Assembly (NCBI RefSeq): GCF_029893355.1
Contig: NZ_JARZAI010000044.1
Span: 1 to 55,811, forward strand
Source: Kitasatospora sp. MAA4
Lineage (GTDB): Bacteria; Actinomycetota; Actinomycetes; Streptomycetales; Streptomycetaceae
Direction of reading: 5' to 3'
DNA: 55,811 bases
Part shown: positions 45,107 to 53,481 of the stretch, piece by piece
Position numbering within the stretch: position 1 is the stretch's first letter
Layout of the letters: each line of letters starts with the position of its first letter
Notes under the pieces: generated by a model
Database searches by the model: none
What the model was told of the DNA's origin: nothing
The model's input: the letters and a program-made list of their open reading frames with translations, nothing else
Program-made: the position numbers and the translations under genes

Positions 45107-46321
45107 ATGGCAGCTATCACCCCCCGCCCTGGGCTAGCAAGAATCGAAAGCCTACGAGTGCGTAACTACCGCGTACTCCGTGACTTGGAGCTGTCGGAGA
45201 TCACCCCGCTCACCGTCTTTGCTGGCCCCAATGGAAGCGGAAAGTCGACGTTGTTCGATGTCTTTGCTTTTCTTGCGGAGTGTTTCGATGATGGGCTTCG
45301 ACGCGCGTGGGACCGCCGCGGGCGCGGCAGGGAGATCAGATCTCGGGGTTCTTCAGGAGCAGTTGAATTCGAGATTAAATATCGCGAGCCCGGCCTTACG
45401 CCGATTACATATCACCTCGCCATCGAAGATGGACCAAGAGGTCCGGTAGTCGCCTCAGAGTCACTCAAATGGCGCCGCGGAAAGCAGTACGGAAAGCCTT
45501 ACACATTCTTGGACTTCAAATACGGCGAAGGCACCGTGATCGCTGGAGAGACCCCCGAGGAGCAAGATCGGAGAGTTCCGGAGAAATTGACCTCTCCGGA
45601 TCTCCTCGCAGTGAGCACCCTGGGCCAGCTTGCCGCTCACCCTCGCGTCAACGCACTCCGACGATTTATCACAGGCTGGTACCTCTCGTATATTTCTGCT
45701 GATGACGCACGGGGAACACCAGAATCAGGACCTCAGGAACGCCTCTCCAGAACTGGTGACAATCTTCCCAATGTCATGCAGTACCTGGATGAGCAACATC
45801 CCGAGCAACTTGCAGAGATTCTTCGCATCCTTGCCTCTCGCGTTCCTCAGCTCCAAGAGGTTCGCACCCGCCCGCTCGACGACGGCAGGCTTCTCCTTCA
45901 AGTAAAGGATGCGCCGTTCACTGATCCCGTCCAGTCGCGCTGGGCCTCGGACGGCACTCTCAAGATGCTGTCATATCTGATCGCGCTCCATGACCCCGAG
46001 CCTCCCAGCTTGATCGGGATCGAGGAACCAGAGAACCACCTTCACCCTCGACTGCTGGTAGAGCTAGCGGAAGAATGCCGTTCCGCGGCCGAGCGCGGAC
46101 AGGTTTTCGTATCGACCCATTCTCCGTTCCTGGTGAACGGAATCCGCCCGAACGAGCTAAGGGTGCTCTACCGAAACCAAAGTGGCTACACACAAGCGTT
46201 CCGCACCTCCGACAGCAAGGCCGTCCTATCTCACATTGACGCTGGAGCACTGCTCGGCGACCTCTGGATGGAGGGCTACTTCAATCATGGAGACCCCCTC
46301 GCACCGGAATCGGCGCGGTGA
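45107..46321 (+). CDS. AAA_21/OLD-like ATPase, probable defence ATPase
   Basis: This 404-residue ABC-type ATPase has Walker A 'AGPNGSGKSTLFD' (about 39-51), a long insert with Arg-rich coils, an 'SDGTLKMLSYLIAL' signature-like stretch at 281-294, Walker B 'LIGIEEPENHLHP' (302-314) and 'STHSPFLVN' (336-344). This is the OLD/RecF-like set found in anti-phage proteins such as the PARIS, Gabija-like and retron ATPases. Codon use is less GC-biased than that of the neighbours. The next gene overlaps it by 35 bases and encodes a TOPRIM-like partner. Confidence 0.88.
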   Translation: MAAITPRPGLARIESLRVRNYRVLRDLELSEITPLTVFAGPNGSGKSTLFDVFAFLAECFDDGLRRAWDRRGRGREIRSRGSSGAVEFEIKYREPGLTPITYHLAIEDGPRGPVVASESLKWRRGKQYGKPYTFLDFKYGEGTVIAGETPEEQDRRVPEKLTSPDLLAVSTLGQLAAHPRVNALRRFITGWYLSYISADDARGTPESGPQERLSRTGDNLPNVMQYLDEQHPEQLAEILRILASRVPQLQEVRTRPLDDGRLLLQVKDAPFTDPVQSRWASDGTLKMLSYLIALHDPEPPSLIGIEEPENHLHPRLLVELAEECRSAAERGQVFVSTHSPFLVNGIRPNELRVLYRNQSGYTQAFRTSDSKAVLSHIDAGALLGDLWMEGYFNHGDPLAPESAR

Positions 46322-46952
46322 GTTCCTGGTGCTCGAAATTCTTCTCGAAGAGCCAAGTGCACAAGCTCTGATCCATCAGCTAGCACCGCAGATAATGCCA
46401 GGAGTACAGCATGGAAGAGAATTTGAGACCCGAGTATTTCAGGGCAAGGAAGACCTTCTTCGAAAACTCCCTCAGCGCCTCGCTGGATATAGCACATGGG
46501 CAGCGGAAAATGACATCCGCATCCTTGTCTTGATTGACCGCGATGATCATGACTGCTTGAAGCTGAAGTCAGAAATTATCACCATGGTGAACAAAGTGAA
46601 GGGCCTTCGGATGCTGGAAGGGAACTCGAATCCCGCATCTGGCGGCGATGTGAAGGCAAGAATCGCTTGCGAGGAGATCGAAGCGTGGATGCTTGGCGAT
46701 CCAGATGCACTGCGAGCAGCTTACCCGAAACTACCAAAAGCCTTCGAGAATAAATCCCTGTATCGCAATCCCGACGATATCAGGGGCGGCACTTGGGAAC
46801 GCCTGCAAAAACTACTTCAGGATCATGGATATTTCAGCGGCGGGCTCCGAAAAATGGAGCTAGCCCGAACCATCGCACCACATATGAACCCAACAGAAAA
46901 CAGATCAGCCAGCTTCCTCAGCTTCTGCGAGGCTTTTAGAATTCTTATCTGA
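46287..46952 (+). CDS. DUF4276-like TOPRIM-type protein
   Basis: This 221-residue protein starts with a TOPRIM-like acidic 'EILLEEPSAQALI' (Glu21/Glu22), followed by 'RILVLIDRDDHDCLK' (Asp84, Asp86, Asp87), then 'ACEEIEAWMLGDPDALRAAYP', closely resembling DUF4276. TOPRIM nucleases paired with ATPases act as effectors in several phage defence systems. ATG 46287 lies inside the ATPase gene (GAGGG 11 nt upstream). Codon use is less GC-rich. Nuclease activity is inferred. Confidence 0.82.
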   Translation: METPSHRNRRGEFLVLEILLEEPSAQALIHQLAPQIMPGVQHGREFETRVFQGKEDLLRKLPQRLAGYSTWAAENDIRILVLIDRDDHDCLKLKSEIITMVNKVKGLRMLEGNSNPASGGDVKARIACEEIEAWMLGDPDALRAAYPKLPKAFENKSLYRNPDDIRGGTWERLQKLLQDHGYFSGGLRKMELARTIAPHMNPTENRSASFLSFCEAFRILI

Positions 46953-46988
46953 AATCGAAAAAGTCGAACCGTCTGGCTGTTCGCCGAG

Positions 46989-47030
46989 GCGCTGCGTTGG
47001 GAAGCCCCCCGGCTTCCCAACGCAGCGCCC
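46989..47030. terminator. Bidirectional terminator between DUF4276 gene and thiC
   Basis: A perfect 19-bp stem (46989-47007 with 47012-47030) has a CCCC loop, 16 bases past the thiC stop and 36 bases past the DUF4276 stop. Confidence 0.87.
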
Positions 47031-47046
47031 CAAACCCGCTCGGGGG

Positions 47047-48897
<1,851 letters not shown>

Positions 48898-48907
48898 CAG
48901 ACCCTCT

Positions 48908-49016
48908 TACTCCCTACGCCGGCATTACCCGGTCCAGGTTCCTGCGGTCGACGCAGCGATCGGTACGCGGCCCGCGTACCTGTCAGCGCCCTCTCAGCCC
49001 GGTGCTCCGAGCTCCC
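48908..49016 (-). ncRNA. TPP riboswitch of thiC
   Basis: On the minus strand the leader contains the thi-box core: 'GGGCTGAGAGGG' (TPP pyrimidine arm), then 'ACCTGGACCGGGTAATGCCG' and 'GCGTAGGGA' (pyrophosphate arm). The Shine-Dalgarno AGAGGG lies a few bases after the aptamer, 4 nt before the ATG, so translational control is likely. A stem GGTACGCGG/CCGCGTACC fills the variable arm. Confidence 0.95.
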
Positions 49017-49174
49017 GTTCTGCAGGCGGTCTTGCCTGCACAAAAGACGTCCATACGGTAGCGGCCGACCGCCCGGCGGTCCAGAGGGGGGTCCGCAGTA
49101 TGGGCAGGTCCCGGCCAGTGCGCCACACTGGGAGCACCTGCACCAGCCAGGTGCCGGAATGGGGAGGCGGACGC

Positions 49175-49381
49175 ATGATCGGCTGCACGGGACGGGTGAC
49201 GGGCAAGGTCGGGCCGGGGCTGGTCGGCGAGGTGCTGGTGCACGTACCGCAGCGGCAGGGGACCGAGGCGTTCCTCGCCTACCCGGCCGCGCCAGGGGAG
49301 TTGCTGCCGGTCGGCACGCCCATCGTGGTGGTCGAGTACCAGCCGCCGCGGACGGTCTACGTCGCCCCCTCGTACGGCTGA
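49175..49381 (+). CDS. Tiny NfeD-like protein beside a flotillin
   Basis: This 68-residue protein reads MIGCTGRVTGKVGPGLVGEV and ends 'VVVEYQPPRTVYVAP', a beta-rich layout like the OB-fold C-terminal domain of NfeD, which normally follows a serine protease and membrane helices and is partner of SPFH/flotillin proteins. Here only the OB-like part remains. GGGGAGG lies 7 nt before ATG 49175. The flotillin gene starts 124 bases later. Confidence 0.75.
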   Translation: MIGCTGRVTGKVGPGLVGEVLVHVPQRQGTEAFLAYPAAPGELLPVGTPIVVVEYQPPRTVYVAPSYG

Positions 49382-49505
49382 GCCCACCGGACTTCCCAAC
49401 TGATCGGAATCGGCGCACAATCTCCTCTCGCCACGGGGTTCCGCGCCATCCTGCACAACCGAGCGCAGTCACGGGACGTCGTGCGCCCTGAAGGGGGAAA
49501 AGCCG

Positions 49506-51008
49506 ATGTTCTTCGGCATCGTCGGCGGTGGGGTCGCCGCAGCAGTCATTCTGGTCGTCATTCTCTTCAAGCTCTGCTGGCGGGTGGCCGAGCCCAATGA
49601 GGCACTGATCATCTCGGGGTCCCGGCACCGCACCGAGGGCGTCGCGGACGGCCTCGGGTTCCGCGTGGTCACCGGGCGCGGGACGCTCGTGACGCCGGGC
49701 GTCCAGGTGGTCCGCAAGCTCTCGCTGGACCTCAACGAGGCAGACCTGGACGTCGAGTGCGTGACGTCCCAGGGCATCCCGGTGCAGGTCAAGGGCGTGG
49801 TGATCTTCAAGGTCGGCGACGACCAGGTCTCCATCGCGAACGCCGCCCGCCGCTTCCTGGACCAGCAGAAGATGATGGGCCACCGGGTCCACAACGTCTT
49901 CGCCGGACACCTGCGGTCGATCGTCGGCGGGTTGACGGTCGAGGAGATGATCCGCGACCGTGAGCGGCTGACCGGTGAGACCCGGGCCGCGTCCGGCTCC
50001 GAGATGGAGAAGCTCGGCCTGATCATCGACTCGCTGCAGATCCAGGAGATCCTGGACCCGACGGGCTACATCAAGAACCTGGCCGCCCCGCACGCCGCCG
50101 CCGTCCAGCGCGACGCCCGGATCGCGGCCGCCGCGGCCGACCGCGAGGCCACCGAGGCCGAGCAGGAGGCGTTCGCCCGCAAGGCCCAGGCCACCCGCAA
50201 CTCCGGTATCCAGCAGGCTGGTTACCAGGCCGAGATGGACACCGCGGCAGCCCGCGCACTGCAGGCCGGACCGCTCGCCCAGGCCGCCTCCCGCCAGGAG
50301 GTGGTGGTCCAGGAGACCAAGGTCGCCGAGCTGGAGGCGCACCGCAAGGAGCAGCAGCTCCAGGTCGAGGTCCGCAAGCCGGCCGACGCCCGCGCGTACG
50401 AGACCCGCACCAAGGCCGAGGCCGACCGCGACGCCCGGATCTCGGCCGCCGAGGCGCAGGCCCGGGAGACCGAGCTCAAGGCCGTCGCCGAGGCGAACCG
50501 GGTGAAGATCGCCGCCCTCGCCGAGGCCGAGGCCACCAAGGCCCGCGGCCTGGCCTCCGCCGACGCCACCCGGGCCACCGGTCAGGCCGAGGCGGCCGCC
50601 GCCGAGGCCAAGGGTCTGGCCGCGGCCGCCGCCGCCCAGGCCCTCGGCCTCGCCGAGGCCGAGGCGATCAAGGCCCGCGCCGCCGCTCTGGCCGAGAACC
50701 AGGAGGCCGTGGTCGCCCAGCAGTTGGCCGAGAACTGGCCGGAGATCGTGCGGGCCGGCGCGGAGGCGTTCGGCAACGTCGAGCACATGGTGCTGCTCAA
50801 CGGGGCCGAGGGCATGGGCGAGATGTTCGCCAAGGCCCTCACCATGGGCGGCACCGGCCTCGGCCTGGCCCGCCAGCTGCTCAGCTCGATGAACAGCGCC
50901 GGCGACACCCCCGTGTCCGCCGAAACCGCTACCCCTGCCGAGACCGCTCCCCGGCGCACCGCCGGCCAGGTCATCCCGGTCCAGGCGGACCCCGACCCGG
51001 CGTCCTGA
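49506..51008 (+). CDS. Flotillin-like SPFH-domain membrane scaffold protein
   Basis: This 500-residue protein has an N-terminal membrane helix (VGGGVAAAVILVVILFKLCW), an SPFH domain (VAEPNEALIISGS; LSLDLNEADLDVECV; GIPVQVKGVVIFKVGDD), then a long Glu/Ala-rich coiled coil with EAxA repeats (about 190-415), typical of flotillin heads. It organises membrane microdomains. The preceding NfeD-like gene is the usual partner. The C-terminal 30 residues are Pro/Ala/Thr-rich. AGGGGG precedes ATG 49506. Confidence 0.93.
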   Translation: MFFGIVGGGVAAAVILVVILFKLCWRVAEPNEALIISGSRHRTEGVADGLGFRVVTGRGTLVTPGVQVVRKLSLDLNEADLDVECVTSQGIPVQVKGVVIFKVGDDQVSIANAARRFLDQQKMMGHRVHNVFAGHLRSIVGGLTVEEMIRDRERLTGETRAASGSEMEKLGLIIDSLQIQEILDPTGYIKNLAAPHAAAVQRDARIAAAAADREATEAEQEAFARKAQATRNSGIQQAGYQAEMDTAAARALQAGPLAQAASRQEVVVQETKVAELEAHRKEQQLQVEVRKPADARAYETRTKAEADRDARISAAEAQARETELKAVAEANRVKIAALAEAEATKARGLASADATRATGQAEAAAAEAKGLAAAAAAQALGLAEAEAIKARAAALAENQEAVVAQQLAENWPEIVRAGAEAFGNVEHMVLLNGAEGMGEMFAKALTMGGTGLGLARQLLSSMNSAGDTPVSAETATPAETAPRRTAGQVIPVQADPDPAS

Positions 51009-51022
51009 GCTGCCTCAATCCC

Positions 51023-51060
51023 CCGGTGCCCGGTTCGCCTCGACGCGAGCCGGGCACCGG
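51023..51060. terminator. Hairpin terminator after the flotillin gene
   Basis: A 16-bp stem (51023-51038 with 51045-51060), one G-T wobble, 6-nt loop, lies between converging genes ending at 51008 (+) and 51068 (-). Confidence 0.82.
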
Positions 51061-51067
51061 CGCGTAC

Positions 51068-52102
51068 TCACCGACCCGCACGAGCCCGGTCCCGCTCCGC
51101 ATACGCCTCTGCCAGCGCGGCGAAGGCCGCCTTCGGCTCCCAGCCGAGCCCCGGACGGCCGCCGCCCGGGACCATCCGCACCACGCCGTACGAGCCGAGG
51201 TCGAGATCGAAGCGCGGGTCGTCGCGGTCGTGCGGCGCACCGTAGGCGGCGAAGGTGAACCAGAAGGCCGCGTCCACGCCCTCCTCCTCGAAGACCGCGA
51301 GCAGCTCGTGCAGGTAGCGGACCTGCTCCTGCTCGTCCCGCACGGGCACCGACTCGCCCCTGATCCGGCGCGGTTCGACCTCGTGATCGACGACGTCCCA
51401 GCCCATCCCGCCGCGCGCGGCGGCCCCCTGGTAGGCGCAGCAGCCGAACTCGGTGACCACCACCGGCTTGCCGTGCGCGAAGTGCGCGCGCAGCTCCTGC
51501 CGGTAGTGGCCGGCGTTGCGCTCGTCGCGGTAGGCGTCGACGCCGACGAGGTCGAAGGGCGTCCAGTCGATCTCCTCCCACGGGCCGGCCGCGTAGCTCA
51601 GCGGGCCGCCGAAGTGCAGCCGGGCGCGGGCGGCGACCTCGGCCAGGAAGGCGCTCAGCCGTTCGGCGGGGTTCCCGTACGCGCGGAAGAGCTCGGGGTC
51701 GGGGGCCATCGCGTTGGCCACCCGCTCGGCGAAGCCGTCCCCGGGGAGGAAGCCGTGGGCGAAGATGGACAGTTCGCAGCCGGTGACCAGCACCACCTCG
51801 GCGCCGCCCGCACGCACCCGCTCCGCCCGCCGGGCGCAGTCCTCGAACCAGGGCAGCATCTGCTCCGCCGTCATGTTGCAGGGGAACGGCGCGAACCAGA
51901 TCTCCAGGCCGAGTTCGGCCGCGCACGCGGCGGCGACGCTCAGCCGCTCCGGGTCGCCGCCCGAGATCCGCACCGCCGTGCAGTTCAACTCCTCGGCGAT
52001 CACCCGCAGTTCCGCCCGGACCTGGTCGGCGGAGAACTCCGGCCGGGAGGTGTCACCGGCGGGACTGAAGCCGGTGTCGTAGTTGATGCCCTTGCCGCGC
52101 AT
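51068..52102 (-). CDS. Glycoside-hydrolase-like TIM-barrel protein
   Basis: This 344-residue protein without a signal peptide shows TIM-barrel patterns: 'GKGINYDTGF', 'EIWFAPFPCNMT', 'VVLVTGCELSIF', 'DLVGVDAYRDE', and 'KPVVVTEFGCCAY', where the Glu after a strand is the usual catalytic nucleophile of clan GH-A; Glu of 'GCELSI' could be the acid/base. It is described in databases mainly as hypothetical or abortive-infection-like, so a glycosidase role is not certain. GAGGAG lies before ATG 52102. Confidence 0.65.
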   Translation of the reverse strand: MRGKGINYDTGFSPAGDTSRPEFSADQVRAELRVIAEELNCTAVRISGGDPERLSVAAACAAELGLEIWFAPFPCNMTAEQMLPWFEDCARRAERVRAGGAEVVLVTGCELSIFAHGFLPGDGFAERVANAMAPDPELFRAYGNPAERLSAFLAEVAARARLHFGGPLSYAAGPWEEIDWTPFDLVGVDAYRDERNAGHYRQELRAHFAHGKPVVVTEFGCCAYQGAAARGGMGWDVVDHEVEPRRIRGESVPVRDEQEQVRYLHELLAVFEEEGVDAAFWFTFAAYGAPHDRDDPRFDLDLGSYGVVRMVPGGGRPGLGWEPKAAFAALAEAYAERDRARAGR

Positions 52103-52133
52103 GGTCGGGTTCTCCTCAGCAGTAGGTGGGGAT

Positions 52134-52850
52134 TCAGGCGATCTCGGCGGCCAGCAGGCCCTTCATACGCTCACTGAACGGGCCGCTCACCAGGCTGGCG
52201 ACCCCGATCGTCCCGATCAGCAGCACCGTGGTCAGCCAGGCCATCGTGGTGACCGGGAGGGTGTAGGCGAGCACGATCCGCAAGCCGCAGTCGGCCACCA
52301 GCGCGAGCCCCCAGACCGCCGAGAAGCCGCGCTCGGCCCGGCGGAACGCCGTCGACTCCGCGGCCAGCCGGTCCCAGACGGCGGTGGGTCCCGCCTCGCC
52401 CCTGGTCAGGAACGGCTTCAGCCCCGCGCTCATCAACGGGCGGGCGCCGAAGGCCGAGCAGAGGATCGACACGCCGATCACGCTGCTGACGGCGCCGTCC
52501 TTGGCGATCATCAGCCGCGGGTCGCCGGCCAGCGCGGAGAGCGCTATCCCGACCACGTTGACCACCAGCATCAGCGCCGCCAGCCCGTTCACCGAGCGCT
52601 CACGCACCAGGCCGACCAGCGTCCGCACCGCCGGGACGACGCTGCTCAGGGTGAGCGAGGCGACCAGGCCCAGGCCGGCCGCCGAGTGCGCCAGGTAGTA
52701 GACGGCCAGCGGGACGACGATGTCCACCGCCAGCGGCCGCAGCGCGCTGACCAGCGGGTTCGCCGGCCGCCCGGTCACCGCACCGGTCACCGCACCGGTC
52801 ACCGAGCCGGCCACCGAGCCGGCCTCCGGGGTGATGACGCTCTCGCTCAT
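52134..52850 (-). CDS. VC0807-like membrane protein, second copy
   Basis: This 238-residue protein has about six membrane helices, with 'DPRLMIAKDGAVSSVIGVS', 'RPLMSAGLKPFL' and 'GLALVADCGLRIVLAYTL', corresponding in order to motifs of the 21681-22379 protein. Function is unknown. ATG 52850 has GGAG 8 nt upstream. The N-terminal region (VAGSVTGAVTGAVTG) is encoded by a 12-bp tandem repeat. Confidence 0.75.
   Translation of the reverse strand: MSESVITPEAGSVAGSVTGAVTGAVTGRPANPLVSALRPLAVDIVVPLAVYYLAHSAAGLGLVASLTLSSVVPAVRTLVGLVRERSVNGLAALMLVVNVVGIALSALAGDPRLMIAKDGAVSSVIGVSILCSAFGARPLMSAGLKPFLTRGEAGPTAVWDRLAAESTAFRRAERGFSAVWGLALVADCGLRIVLAYTLPVTTMAWLTTVLLIGTIGVASLVSGPFSERMKGLLAAEIA
52773..52820. 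repeat. Four 12-bp tandem repeats in the VC0807-like gene
   Basis: GGTCACCGCACC occurs twice, followed by GGTCACCGAGCC and GGCCACCGAGCC, in frame, encoding the variable N-terminal Val-Thr-Gly-Ala repeats. Confidence 0.85.
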
Positions 52851-52985
52851 GGTCCGCTCCTTCGCTGGTCGCCTCCTGCCGTGCGCCCAGCCTCCCGCGC
52901 GGGGCAGACCGGCTGTCAGTGCCGCCTGTGCGAAGTTCGGCATGACAACTGTCACGACGGTTCCGACGGCCCCCCGGGACAGACC

Positions 52986-53051
52986 GCGCGACCGCACGAC
53001 GACGCCCGCCCAACCGTGTTCGGTGGAGCGGGCGTCGTCGTGCGGTCGCGC
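52986..53051. terminator. 24-bp inverted-repeat terminator of the DUF5326-like gene
   Basis: Perfect 24-bp arms (52986-53009 with 53028-53051) with an 18-nt loop lie just past the stop at 53058. The loop itself can partly pair. Confidence 0.85.
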
Positions 53052-53057
53052 AGGGTG

Positions 53058-53258
53058 TCAGCTCTTGGCGGCCTTCTTCACCAGGATCACCACGGCCGCG
53101 GCGATGCCGACCACCACCAGCGCCTTGATCAGGAAGCCCACCAGGGCGCTGACCACACCGACCACGAACCAGACCAGGTTCCAGGCGAGCACCAGCACGA
53201 TGATCGGGACGACGATGTTGCGTACCCAAGAGGGCAGTGACTTCCAGAGCTCAGCCAT
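53058..53258 (-). CDS. DUF5326-like small membrane protein
   Basis: This 66-residue protein has a Trp-rich start (MAELWKSLPSWVRNIVVP), two membrane helices (about 16-33 and 37-60) and a Lys-rich end, matching the small DUF5326 family of Streptomyces. Function is unknown. AAGGA upstream supports ATG 53258; the longer open frame to 53489 is not conserved. Confidence 0.85.
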   Translation of the reverse strand: MAELWKSLPSWVRNIVVPIIVLVLAWNLVWFVVGVVSALVGFLIKALVVVGIAAAVVILVKKAAKS

Positions 53259-53481
53259 GTCCGTTCCTTCTCTCCCCCTCGGGTCGGCCCCCGCTTGGTT
53301 GCCGCATCCCGTCTGCTTTCGGTACTTCGATCGTACGAGGGGCGAAGGGCGGAAACGAGGGATCCGGTCCCCGAGAGAACCCGGAGATCCCCCTGACCCG
53401 GAAGCCAGGGGCACCCCTGGGAACCGCCGAACCAACCACCGATAACATCGCGCCCTGATCGTTTTCTTGGGGGGAAGAACC

